NCBI GenBank assembly: GCA_025363555.1
Contig: JANYDQ010000372.1
Coordinates: 1 to 56,591 of the forward strand
Length of the DNA: 56,591 nucleotides
DNA from: Bacteroidota bacterium
Lineage (GTDB): Bacteria > Bacteroidota > Bacteroidia > 2-12-FULL-35-15
Reading direction: 5' to 3'
Shown here: positions 1 through 8,345 of the stretch, piece after piece
How the letters are laid out: the number at the start of each line of letters is the position of its first letter
Numbering within the stretch: position 1 is the first letter of the stretch
Notes under the pieces: generated by a model
What the model was told of the DNA's origin: nothing
Seen by the model: only the letters and a program-made list of their open reading frames with translations
The model's database searches: none
Made by a program: the position numbers and the translations under genes

Positions 1-1
1 C

Positions 2-961
2 ATGAAACCTGCGTCAAGCCCAACTGCAGTGGTTCGAGTGCCATCATTTAATCCATTATTAATATATGGAGGAGTTGGATTAGGAAAAACCCATTTATCC
101 CATGCAATAGGTATTCAAATAAAAAATCAGTTTCCATCAAAAACTGTTCTTTATGTTTCTTCCGAAAAATTTACGCAACAATATATTGATTCGGTAAGAA
201 ATAATAACCAAAACGATTTTATACACTTTTATCAAATGATAGATGTATTAATAATTGATGATGTACAATATTTCGCTGGAAAAGAAAAAACCCAAGATGT
301 GTTTTTTCACATATTTAATCACTTACATCAATCAGGTAAACAATTAGTTTTAACTGCAGATAAAGCACCTGTAGAATTACAAGGATTTGAGCAACGGTTG
401 CTTTCCCGTTTTAAATGGGGTTTAGCCGCTGACCTGCAAACTCCCGGGTTAGAAACAAGAATTGCTATACTAGAGAAAAAAGTTTATGCTGATGGAATTG
501 ATTTACCAAGAGATGTTATTGAATACCTTGCTTATAGTATTACAACCAATGTAAGAGAATTAGAAGGTGCTTTAATTTCATTACTTGCTCAATCATCTAT
601 GAACAAAAAGGCAATCAATCTGGAACTTGCAAAACAAATGATTGATAAATTTGTAAAAAACACTGCACGTGAAGTGTCTATTGATTATATACAAAAAGTA
701 GTTTGTGATTATTTTGAATTGCCTCTTGAATTATTAAAATCTAAAACACGCAAACGTGAAGTTGTTCAGGCTAGACAAATTGCTATGTATTTCGCAAAGA
801 GTATGACAAAATCTTCTTTAGCAACCATCGGTTTACATTGTGGCGGAAAGGATCACGCTACTGTACTTCATGCTTGTCGTACTGTAAACAACCTAATGGA
901 TACAGATAAGCGATTTAAAAATTATATTGACGAGTTGAATAAAAAAATCACTATTCAATAA
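2..961 (+). CDS. dnaA: Chromosomal replication initiator DnaA, 5'-truncated by the window edge
   Basis: DnaA is the AAA+ ATPase that binds DnaA boxes and melts the replication origin. The visible part starts inside domain III, just before the Walker A loop GGVGLGKTH (about residues 23-31). Walker B follows as IIDDVQYFAGK, then the lid region with NVRELEGAL. The C-terminal DNA-binding domain IV carries the diagnostic helix GGKDHATVLHACRTV near residue 280. Domains I and II and the start of domain III lie outside the window, so the first visible Met is internal and not the true start. The stop at 959-961 is followed by a strong hairpin terminator. Bacteroidota commonly have dnaA followed by the two genes seen next, which supports the call. 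No cluster of DnaA boxes was seen downstream. Confidence 0.97.
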   Translation: MKPASSPTAVVRVPSFNPLLIYGGVGLGKTHLSHAIGIQIKNQFPSKTVLYVSSEKFTQQYIDSVRNNNQNDFIHFYQMIDVLIIDDVQYFAGKEKTQDVFFHIFNHLHQSGKQLVLTADKAPVELQGFEQRLLSRFKWGLAADLQTPGLETRIAILEKKVYADGIDLPRDVIEYLAYSITTNVRELEGALISLLAQSSMNKKAINLELAKQMIDKFVKNTAREVSIDYIQKVVCDYFELPLELLKSKTRKREVVQARQIAMYFAKSMTKSSLATIGLHCGGKDHATVLHACRTVNNLMDTDKRFKNYIDELNKKITIQ

Positions 962-983
962 ATTAAGAAACTAATAATTAGCA

Positions 984-1015
984 AATAGGAATCAGAAAAT
1001 CTGATTCCTATTTTT
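984..1015 (+). terminator. Intrinsic terminator after dnaA
   Basis: A perfect 12-bp inverted repeat pairs 984-995 (AATAGGAATCAG) with 1001-1012 (CTGATTCCTATT) around a 5-nt loop AAAAT. It begins 22 bp after the dnaA stop and its 3' arm runs into T-rich sequence. It should end the dnaA transcript, although read-through into the next gene, 16 bp further on, is possible. Confidence 0.8.
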
Positions 1016-1028
1016 GTTTAAAGGAAAT

Positions 1029-1511
1029 ATGACAAAAATATTAATGGTATGCCTGGGAAATATTTGTCGTTCCCCTCTTGCTGAAGAAATTTTAAGGACT
1101 AAAGCAATTCAGCATAAGCTTGAAATAATTGTTGATTCAGCCGGCACCTCCGGTCAACATATTGGTGAACATCCTGACAAGCGAACAATATTAAATGCAA
1201 AAACACATAAAATTGATTTATCGAAACTTAAAGCTCGACAATTTTCAGTTAGCGATTTTGATAATTTTGATTTAGTTTTTGTTATGGATGCTTCCAATTA
1301 TTCGTATGTTATTTCATTAGCAAGAAATAAAAATGAAATTCAAAAAGTACAATTGATTTTAAATACTGTTTATCCAAATGCTTCGTTGTCGGTTCCTGAT
1401 CCTTACTTTGGAGGTGTAGAAGGTTTTGAAAATGTGTTTACAATACTTAATAATGCATGTGAAGTAATTGTTAAATCTTTAATTATGAAAAACAAAAAAC
1501 AAAATGAGTAA
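1029..1511 (+). CDS. Low-molecular-weight protein-tyrosine phosphatase family protein
   Basis: This small cytoplasmic phosphatase has the family signature near its N-terminus: the P-loop V-C-L-G-N-I-C-R-S (C-X5-R-S) holds the nucleophilic cysteine and phosphate-binding arginine. The general-acid loop is DPYFGG near residue 124. The length of about 160 residues is normal. I chose ATG 1029 because it places the P-loop about 10 residues from the start and is preceded by an AAGG stretch. A TTG at 1014 is in frame but overlaps the terminator. Substrates in the family are tyrosine phosphoproteins, and some members act on arginine phosphate or in polysaccharide control; the substrate here is unknown. 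The 3' end overlaps the next gene by 8 bp, so the two are probably cotranscribed. Confidence 0.9.
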   Translation: MTKILMVCLGNICRSPLAEEILRTKAIQHKLEIIVDSAGTSGQHIGEHPDKRTILNAKTHKIDLSKLKARQFSVSDFDNFDLVFVMDASNYSYVISLARNKNEIQKVQLILNTVYPNASLSVPDPYFGGVEGFENVFTILNNACEVIVKSLIMKNKKQNE

Positions 1512-2217
1512 AAAAGGAAAGTTATATTTAATACCTGCAACACTTGGGGAGACAGGAGAAACCGCAGAAGTTATCCCGATAAAAATAAATCATCTCATTA
1601 ATACAATTACGGAATATATTGTTGAAAACGAAAAATCTGCGAGGCATTATTTGAAAAAACTCGGTATAAATGAATCTTTAAATAATATTATCCTTCATCC
1701 ATTGAATCAACACACATTATCTAAAGAAATTTTACATTATTTAGATTCTATCGAAGTTGGGAAAAACATTGGATTAATATCCGAGGCAGGTTGCCCAGCC
1801 ATAGCTGACCCTGGAGAAGTTATTGTAAAATTAGCTCATAAGAAAAACATTCAGGTTATTCCTTTAGTCGGACCATCGTCCCTTTTACTTTCATTGATGG
1901 CTAGCGGGATGAATGGACAAAACTTTACTTTCAATGGTTATTTACCAAAAGAACGTAATGAACGAATTTTAAAAATAAGAGAACTTGAAAGAATTGTAAA
2001 TCAAAAAAAACAGACGCAACTTTTTATTGAAACGCCCTATCGTAATATTCATTTACTTGAAGATATTCTATTATATTGTAACAATGAGACTCAACTTTGT
2101 ATTGCATGCGACTTAACGCTTCCTACAGAATTAATAAAAACAAAAAGCATTCAGGAGTGGAAAAAGCAATTACCGGATATTAATAAACGCCCTACCATTT
2201 TTTTACTTGGCAAGTAA
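1504..2217 (+). CDS. SAM-dependent methyltransferase, tetrapyrrole methylase (RsmI-like) family
   Basis: The protein has 237 residues and the fold signatures of the tetrapyrrole (corrin/porphyrin) methylase superfamily: LYLIPATLG at the N-terminus, GLISEAGCPAIADPG near residue 92, and VIPLVGPSSLLLSLMASGMNGQNFTF. RsmI proteins of this family 2'-O-methylate C1402 of 16S rRNA. This shorter clade, common in Bacteroidota next to dnaA, has a different N-terminal part, so the exact target is an inference. It overlaps the upstream phosphatase gene by 8 bp. Its stop lies 3 bp from the stop of the convergent glycosyltransferase gene on the other strand, so there is almost no room for a terminator. Confidence 0.85.
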   Translation: MSKKGKLYLIPATLGETGETAEVIPIKINHLINTITEYIVENEKSARHYLKKLGINESLNNIILHPLNQHTLSKEILHYLDSIEVGKNIGLISEAGCPAIADPGEVIVKLAHKKNIQVIPLVGPSSLLLSLMASGMNGQNFTFNGYLPKERNERILKIRELERIVNQKKQTQLFIETPYRNIHLLEDILLYCNNETQLCIACDLTLPTELIKTKSIQEWKKQLPDINKRPTIFLLGK

Positions 2218-2220
2218 TTT

Positions 2221-3528
2221 TTACAATTTTAAAGCTTTTGCCTGACGTGAAGATTTTGCAGGATTCCAATTGTCCTTATATGATGCTTTAAAGAATATTT
2301 CCTGAATATATGCAGTAGTCCTTACTATCCTTAAAAAATAACCGAAATAAAATACCATTAATGGAATATAAATCAGGAAATAAGTAATTCCTTCGTTTTT
2401 GCGGTCACGAAAAGGGGAAAACACAAGAAACTTCATAAAATTGTTTACAGTGTATAACACAATATTCATTGGAACAATAAATACTAATTGTGAAGTAAAA
2501 TTAAAAAGCATATCTAACAAATAAAAATACCATTTTACATTCAATATTAAATTATACGTTACATTTTCAACAAAAGAAATAAAATTTGAAAACCTAAAAG
2601 AATCATTGGGAATGAAAACATCTCTATGCTTTCGCAAACGAAATCTGATAAGTGATTTATCCCAACGCAAACGTTGTTTAATAAGCCTGTTGAAAGTTAC
2701 CGGAACACTTGTTTGGCATACTGCAGTTGGTTCGAAATGGATGACATAACCAAGTTTACGAATTTTAACCGTAATGTCACCATCTAAACCGGGACCAATG
2801 TCCCAACCCCCGAGCCTATCTAAAGCCTCTTTTCTGAATGCTCCAAATGCTCCCGAAATAACTCTATAGATACCTAACTCGCTTGTAGTAATTCGACCAA
2901 TGGATATAGTATCATAATATTCTAAAGCTTGTAAAGTCGCACAAAGACTTTCTTTGTAATTACGAACTTGAACATTCCCACCAACAGCTCCAATTTTGGG
3001 ATTATAAAAAAATGGTACCAAAATGTTCTCAATTGCATCCCTGTCGTAAGAACAGTCTGCATCGAAATGAACTATAAACTCACCTCGTGCATAACGTAAT
3101 CCTAAATTAGCCGCAGAAGCTTTTCCTCCTCTTACATCATTTCTATAAAAGGCATTAATCATTCCATTATGTTCAAGATTTCGGCAAATGACTGCCGTAT
3201 CATCATCAGAGCCATCATCAATAACTATTAATTCAAAATTCTGGTAGGTTTGTTCTTTGAGGGAATTAACCAGTTTGAAAATATGTTTCCCTTCGTTTCT
3301 TCCGGGAACTATAATTGAAACGAGAGGTTGGCTTTTTAAAAGAGAAAGACGAGCATCAGCAATACCTTTCTTTCTGAAAATACTGTCGAACTTCCAGAAA
3401 ATAATGGTAGAAATTTCGATAAGAAAAAAACGAAAAAATTCGAAAATAAAAAAAAACCAAAACATTCGGAATAGCTTTGCAGCATCAACCGAAGACATGT
3501 AATTAATAAATTCGTCAAGAAAACGCAT
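2221..3528 (-). CDS. Membrane glycosyltransferase family 2, processive polysaccharide synthase-like
   Basis: The protein has 435 residues. A hydrophobic N-terminal segment (about 18-45) leads to a cytoplasmic GT2 domain (about 65-300), with VSIIVPGRNEG, the nucleotide-binding VIDDGSDDD, the metal-binding DADC near 157, the acceptor-side GLDGDITVKI, and QRLRW near 285. A Q-x-x-R-W motif is typical of processive synthases such as PgaC, cellulose and hyaluronan synthases. Hydrophobic segments at about 330-410 would form the transmembrane channel. It probably polymerises a beta-linked sugar, possibly N-acetylglucosamine, and moves it across the inner membrane. It is the last gene of the operon and its ATG overlaps the upstream stop by one base (TAATG), so the two are translationally linked. 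The sugar donor cannot be read from the sequence. Confidence 0.85.
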   Translation of the reverse strand: MRFLDEFINYMSSVDAAKLFRMFWFFFIFEFFRFFLIEISTIIFWKFDSIFRKKGIADARLSLLKSQPLVSIIVPGRNEGKHIFKLVNSLKEQTYQNFELIVIDDGSDDDTAVICRNLEHNGMINAFYRNDVRGGKASAANLGLRYARGEFIVHFDADCSYDRDAIENILVPFFYNPKIGAVGGNVQVRNYKESLCATLQALEYYDTISIGRITTSELGIYRVISGAFGAFRKEALDRLGGWDIGPGLDGDITVKIRKLGYVIHFEPTAVCQTSVPVTFNRLIKQRLRWDKSLIRFRLRKHRDVFIPNDSFRFSNFISFVENVTYNLILNVKWYFYLLDMLFNFTSQLVFIVPMNIVLYTVNNFMKFLVFSPFRDRKNEGITYFLIYIPLMVFYFGYFLRIVRTTAYIQEIFFKASYKDNWNPAKSSRQAKALKL

Positions 3529-4961
3529 TAATCAAATAATTCTTTTGTTAGTTCGTCAAGTTGAAATTCTGATTTGTTAAATGGTTGAAGTAATTTGACT
3601 TTAAAATTAATCTTTACTTCAAAGTCATTAAAATTATTCCGTATAAGTTTTTCAATTAGTGTTTTTAAATTCAGTAAATCTGCTTCTGACTGAAGATAAT
3701 CGCAGTTTATCAAGCCTAAATATAAAGTGGAAGAATTCTCAAATGCAATAAAATCCGTTGTTCTTATATTCTCACGAACAAGATTTACTATGTTTTCTAA
3801 TATTGATTTTTCTCCTTTTTTACCTGTCTTTTTATATAACTCTAAAATGTTTTCTATGTTAATGATTGCAATACTGGATTTTTGTTCGGTGTTATCTTTT
3901 ATCCGCTCAATTTCATAGTGTAATAGTGTCTTAAATACAGGCATACTTATGGCTCCGAAAATATCTTCCACTTCTCTGCCACTCGAAAGAAATCCATTTG
4001 CTGCCGCAGTTCTTCCTCTCTTGGTAAGTTTATAAATATTAATTGATTTAGGAATGAGATATTGTACTTCAATATCCTGGGTACAGGAAATACATTTTGC
4101 TTTTACAAAAAAGTCTTGAAAATTTTTATCACAATTATTGCAATGATGGATAATGGAAGGCTTATCATAATCAACACCGATATGGCGTAAAGCTTTATTG
4201 CATTTAGGACAAGTCAGAGAATTATCAATGGTATTTCGGAAATCGGATAATGGTCCGATATAAGCGCAAGGAAAGTGGTGAACCAAATCCTGAGCACTTG
4301 AATTAGAGGAATTACAATGCGGACAAACTTCACGATAACTTAAAAATCCACCATTGCAATTATTACACAAATAGATTCGTTCGAAAAAATCTGGCCAGAT
4401 CAATCCTTCCTTTTCACCCCATCCTAAAATTTCAAGAACTTGTGTTTCTTCTGCAGAATCAAAGTTTACAGATATTTCCGGATAAGTATAACCAATGGCA
4501 GAATTTAAATCGGGGATAGGTTTGAGTGTTTTTAAATCACGGGTGTACATGTAATTCAACACTTTCTTTACCATTTGAGCTTCGAATGTTGCTACCAATT
4601 GATAATCCAATTGGGTAGTTTTTAAAAATATTTGTTTTGCAACATCGGCAATATCTTTTAACTGATCGTATGAATGAATTATCCCATCATTCATATTTTG
4701 GAGAATCGGATCTTTTGATTCTTTATAATTAATTAAAAAAATTGGTTTTAAATAAAATTCGGGATTATAGTGCCCGCGAATTTTCCTTAGAATCAGCTTA
4801 GCAAAATCAGCATCCTTAGAATCAATAATAATGGCATCGTAGCCAATTAATGGTTCGATTTTTACACTACTGGTGCTGTCAATAATAAAGAACAAAAGAT
4901 TTTCAAATTCAATCTTATTATTTCTTATTTCGATGGATTGAGGAACTACTTTTAATGACAT
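3528..4961 (-). CDS. Zinc-ribbon (TackOD1-like) protein with receiver-like N-terminus and degenerate GGDEF-like C-terminus
   Basis: The protein has 477 residues and no signal peptide or membrane segment, so it is probably cytoplasmic. Residues about 20-115 read like a Rossmann/receiver fold (LLFFIIDSTS, YDAIIIDSKDAD, KPIFLINY). The middle carries a dense set of CxxC pairs: C199/C202, C213/C216, C251/C254, C274/C277 and C290/C293, consistent with two zinc ribbons; this resembles the TackOD1 output domain. The last 120 residues (SIAIINIENILELYKKTG to the end) have the alternating pattern of a diguanylate-cyclase fold but lack the GGDEF signature, so it should not make c-di-GMP. By analogy with PelD or Alg44 it may sense a nucleotide and control the synthase encoded directly after it. 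The domain names are my reading of the pattern and need a profile search. Confidence 0.6.
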   Translation of the reverse strand: MSLKVVPQSIEIRNNKIEFENLLFFIIDSTSSVKIEPLIGYDAIIIDSKDADFAKLILRKIRGHYNPEFYLKPIFLINYKESKDPILQNMNDGIIHSYDQLKDIADVAKQIFLKTTQLDYQLVATFEAQMVKKVLNYMYTRDLKTLKPIPDLNSAIGYTYPEISVNFDSAEETQVLEILGWGEKEGLIWPDFFERIYLCNNCNGGFLSYREVCPHCNSSNSSAQDLVHHFPCAYIGPLSDFRNTIDNSLTCPKCNKALRHIGVDYDKPSIIHHCNNCDKNFQDFFVKAKCISCTQDIEVQYLIPKSINIYKLTKRGRTAAANGFLSSGREVEDIFGAISMPVFKTLLHYEIERIKDNTEQKSSIAIINIENILELYKKTGKKGEKSILENIVNLVRENIRTTDFIAFENSSTLYLGLINCDYLQSEADLLNLKTLIEKLIRNNFNDFEVKINFKVKLLQPFNKSEFQLDELTKELFD

Positions 4962-4988
4962 GATTACAAGTATTTAATTTTTCAATTC

Positions 4989-6092
4989 TTAATATTTATA
5001 TTTAGTTATTGTTGCACCCAACTTATAAAATGATTTCCAATGTTTGTATTCCGATTCTTCCACCGGATAAATATCAGCTGCTATGGTTCTTGTTGTTGGT
5101 TCATAACGTTTTTGAAATTCATCAGGCAAGGAATAGGTTGCGTAATAAAATCTCTTTATTATCCCGCTGCTTTTTGTTCCATCAGGAAATTCGATATTTA
5201 CCATATCGCCCTCTTTAAAATAATTCATGTCTTCCTGTTCAAAAAATCCTTTTATGTACATAGGGGTATTTTTATGAATAGCCAATATCTGATCAGATTT
5301 TAAAGCCACTTCAAATTGCTGGGTATAAATTCTTGTAACGGTACCGTTTATCGGGGAATAAAATACTTTTGTACTATCCATAATGCCTCCCCCACCATTA
5401 GCGCCTCCACCCAATATCAATCCATTCCTGGTGCTTAAAATCTGAACCTTTTTTTCAGATTCGCCTAATTGATAGATAAGTCCGTAATACTGCATGTTTT
5501 CACTATTCAATGCGTCAATAGCGGTATTTAAACGCAGTATTTCGTTTTGAACATATTCCAACCTGCTTTTTGGCAATACATCTAACACTACCTCATTTTC
5601 TAACCTTTGCAGCTCGGACTCATAACTTTTTATTAACGACTTATCTTGAGTAATTAAAATCTGATTGGTTCCTGCTTTTTTCTGAAGAGCATACTTTTCC
5701 TTTTCTCTCCAATCCAATTGATTTTGATAGGTAGTATCATTGTATCCACCTTTTACTCCTCCGGTTGCTCCAAAACCACCTCCATCCAAATTAGTTTTAG
5801 CAGGAGTGTAAACAAATAATGAATCTCCTTTACGAACCGTATCACCTTCTTTTTTCTGATAAGACAAAACACGGCAATCTTCCGTTAAACGAATGATTAC
5901 GTTTTCATACAAAACCTGCCCGTCAGCTTTTATATAAAACAATTTATTTACGGCATAATAACTTAAAAAAACAAGAGCCCCGATAATAAATACAATATAA
6001 ACTACTCTATCCCAATTGTATTTAATCTTCCTGGTATCTTCGTTCATTACTCGTATTGCCGAGCCTTTTCTTTTAAAATCTATACTTTTCAA
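4989..6092 (-). CDS. HlyD-family membrane fusion / periplasmic adaptor protein
   Basis: The protein has 367 residues. One transmembrane helix (about 30-50, VVYIVFIIGALVFLSYYAV) is followed by a lipoyl/barrel-sandwich half (VIIRLTEDCRVLSYQKKEGDTVRKGDSLFVYTP). Next comes a charged coiled-coil hairpin (about 125-205), the second lipoyl half (YSPINGTVTRIYTQQFEVALKSDQILAIHKN), and a beta-barrel domain ending near residue 360. This is the layout of HlyD/EmrA/Alg44-type adaptors that bridge the inner membrane to a TolC-like outer-membrane channel. Two glycine-rich inserts (GGGFGATGGVKGG and GGGANGGGG) flank the hairpin and are unusual. It lies 17 bp downstream of the TolC-like gene and 27 bp upstream of the zinc-ribbon gene, in one operon. 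A second in-frame ATG (about residue 16) is an alternative start. Confidence 0.85.
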   Translation of the reverse strand: MKSIDFKRKGSAIRVMNEDTRKIKYNWDRVVYIVFIIGALVFLSYYAVNKLFYIKADGQVLYENVIIRLTEDCRVLSYQKKEGDTVRKGDSLFVYTPAKTNLDGGGFGATGGVKGGYNDTTYQNQLDWREKEKYALQKKAGTNQILITQDKSLIKSYESELQRLENEVVLDVLPKSRLEYVQNEILRLNTAIDALNSENMQYYGLIYQLGESEKKVQILSTRNGLILGGGANGGGGIMDSTKVFYSPINGTVTRIYTQQFEVALKSDQILAIHKNTPMYIKGFFEQEDMNYFKEGDMVNIEFPDGTKSSGIIKRFYYATYSLPDEFQKRYEPTTRTIAADIYPVEESEYKHWKSFYKLGATITKYKY

Positions 6093-6109
6093 AATATTAT
6101 GGTTTTGGT

Positions 6110-8221
6110 TTATTTCTGATTTTGATTTACGCTCAATTCATCTAATTTTACAAATGTTTCTAAATCATGCATGGCAAAATTAGATGTATTTAAAAGTTGA
6201 TTTAATTCTGAAATTAACTTTTCGCATTCATTCCTGTTATTAAAATCTTTAGCTCTTAAAGCAATCGTTGTTTTATTAGCATCTATTGCAAATTCTTCTT
6301 TTACTTTTCGAACAATATAATCAGCGTCATTATGCTCATAAGCCATTATATATACCTTGTCCGCCTGTGCATAAATATCTTTTAATGTTTCTTCAGGATA
6401 AAAAACAGGGATGGAAACACTTAACTGCAAACCCTTTTGAGTACAATAGTTTTTTGCTGTCTTCAATAGCTCAACGTATTGTTTCAGATAATTTTCTTTG
6501 TTTGCATCCCAATCGCTCATGGTATGAGGTTCCACATCTAAATGAATGGCAGTTATTGCTTTCAAATCCAATCCATTTGTAACAGAGTCAAAATAGGCCG
6601 TTGGTTTTGAAGAGGTGAGCAATTTATTACTTCCTATTAAAAGTTCAACCTTTATTCCTTTAGAATTCAATTTATTTATTAATACCTCTGCTTCAGTTTT
6701 GTTCGACTGGTCTTTTTTCAAAGATAAAATGGCAGTAGAAATTTTATTCAATCTTAAGTATTCGGCAATATAAGATGACTCATATTTTTTTTGAGCATCC
6801 GACCAGATATACATACTCCGGTTTATTTTTTCTGTTGCTATGGAAAGCGTATCTATTTTATATGGCATAATAATTTTTTCAATATCTGCACTTGGTGCTT
6901 TTGAATGAATGTCTAATAATTGTAAATACATTTGCTGCTGAATATCCAGCATCTCAATATCAACCGTTAACATTTCATCTAAAAGGTTAAGTGCTGTTAG
7001 TGGATTAAACTCTAAATCTCCAAATTTTTCCTTTACTCTTTCGATACGAACTAACTCTTCATATTTTTTCCTCTTCTCATAAAAATTGCTGTACTGTTTA
7101 AGTTTGTATCTGAACTCATAAAATGAATTTAATAAGTCTGTTTGTCTAGCTTTAGAACCTTCTTTCTGGTCGAATTCGAGAAGCTTGGTTTGAGCGGTAA
7201 CAAGATTTTTATTTGCTTTTATTCGCAATGGAATTGGAACTGCAACTCCCACCCCAGCCGACATATAGTTTCTGCTGTAAATACTATTAACCAAATCGTA
7301 GTAATTAAATCGCACTTGTGCATTTAACTTAATATCACTTAAAGGCTTATGAGCCAGTTTTAAATTTTCAATTTGTAACTTCAAAATGCTGTCATTTCCA
7401 TTTGCATGCACGGCAGCCGAATCAACCGAAAGAAACTTTGAAAAATCAACATCAAATACCGGCAAAATATTTTTAGGTAACGAATCCACGTTCATTTTCA
7501 TTTTCAATTCGTCATTATAGCTTTTATAAATTTTATTCATACTCCCCACATCTACCTGCTGCTGCATAATTTCAAGCAAGTTAATTCTCGATAAATGTTT
7601 TAATAAATATAATTCATTGGCAACCGATATTTTATCATCAATAATTTGCTGGCGTTTTTCAAGTATTTTTATTTTATGTATATTAAATGAATAAATTATT
7701 TTATGCGAAACAGCAATATAATCTTCCCCGTCATTTTTTTTGGTCTGTGGAGTTAACGAAACTATTGTGTTTTCATTTTTTAATATACGTTGCTTATACC
7801 TGTTCTCAATAAAACCATCCGAGAGAATATTCCAGTCCAGCCCAACCTGGTACCTAAAGTGATATAATAAATTGTCGTCTGTATTAAAACCCGGATTAAA
7901 ATTTTGAAGATAATTTCCTACCCCTTCTAACCCTATATCTTTTTTCAAAAGATTTATTTTAGCTTCATTTACCCTTTTTACATACTCGGCATCCGACACA
8001 GATTCGGAAGCACTTATTTTATACAACTTAGGCACGGAGGCAAAACTTTCGTATTTCTTTTCTTCCCTTGAAACATCGTTGTCTAAACTCCAGACTGCTT
8101 TTAATTCACTTATTTTAAAAGAAATGAGAGAATCTTTACTGTCCTTGGATTGTGAAAATGAAAGCAACGACAAAACGGAAAATAGTGTGGTTACATTTAA
8201 TACTTTAATAAAGTACTTCAT
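6110..8221 (-). CDS. Outer-membrane TolC-like protein fused to a C-terminal glycoside-hydrolase-like barrel
   Basis: The protein has 703 residues. A signal peptide (residues 1-23, ending LSFSQS) precedes a TolC-like region of about 30-460. This region has long amphipathic helices and two membrane-strand stretches of the efflux-protein type: FRYQVGLDWNILSDGFIENRY near 122 and the VPIPLRIKANKN stretch near 328. Residues about 490-690 look like a TIM barrel: alternating strands, HLDVEP at 560-565 with candidate acidic catalytic residues, LQLSVSIP at 598-605, and KVYIMAYEH at 622-630. The last two recall GH18-like or PgaB-type hydrolases. TolC proteins normally end after the helical barrel, so the fusion is notable. 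It is the first gene of the operon and has a strong promoter upstream. Role inferred: the exit duct for a polysaccharide, with a hydrolase that trims it. Confidence 0.7.
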   Translation of the reverse strand: MKYFIKVLNVTTLFSVLSLLSFSQSKDSKDSLISFKISELKAVWSLDNDVSREEKKYESFASVPKLYKISASESVSDAEYVKRVNEAKINLLKKDIGLEGVGNYLQNFNPGFNTDDNLLYHFRYQVGLDWNILSDGFIENRYKQRILKNENTIVSLTPQTKKNDGEDYIAVSHKIIYSFNIHKIKILEKRQQIIDDKISVANELYLLKHLSRINLLEIMQQQVDVGSMNKIYKSYNDELKMKMNVDSLPKNILPVFDVDFSKFLSVDSAAVHANGNDSILKLQIENLKLAHKPLSDIKLNAQVRFNYYDLVNSIYSRNYMSAGVGVAVPIPLRIKANKNLVTAQTKLLEFDQKEGSKARQTDLLNSFYEFRYKLKQYSNFYEKRKKYEELVRIERVKEKFGDLEFNPLTALNLLDEMLTVDIEMLDIQQQMYLQLLDIHSKAPSADIEKIIMPYKIDTLSIATEKINRSMYIWSDAQKKYESSYIAEYLRLNKISTAILSLKKDQSNKTEAEVLINKLNSKGIKVELLIGSNKLLTSSKPTAYFDSVTNGLDLKAITAIHLDVEPHTMSDWDANKENYLKQYVELLKTAKNYCTQKGLQLSVSIPVFYPEETLKDIYAQADKVYIMAYEHNDADYIVRKVKEEFAIDANKTTIALRAKDFNNRNECEKLISELNQLLNTSNFAMHDLETFVKLDELSVNQNQK

Positions 8222-8263
8222 AAATAAGAGTAAAGTTTATCGCAGATATAATTAATTTGGTCG

Positions 8264-8296
8264 CAAATATATTAACAATTTTTCTGAACCACCAAA
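8264..8296 (-). promoter_or_regulatory. Bacteroidota-type promoter for the polysaccharide-export operon
   Basis: On the minus strand TTTG (8293-8296) is followed after 21 bp by TATATTTG (8264-8271). This matches the Bacteroidota housekeeping consensus TTTG / TAnnTTTG at both elements. The start codon of the TolC-like gene lies about 42 bp downstream. Confidence 0.7.
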
Positions 8297-8345
8297 GGAA
8301 TTAACAGTTATTTTATAAACTTGTTAATAATGCAATGTTAATAAA

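Noticed and set aside
961-1028. Replication origin downstream of dnaA
   Set aside because: The 67-bp gap holds a terminator only, with no DnaA-box cluster or AT-rich unwinding element.
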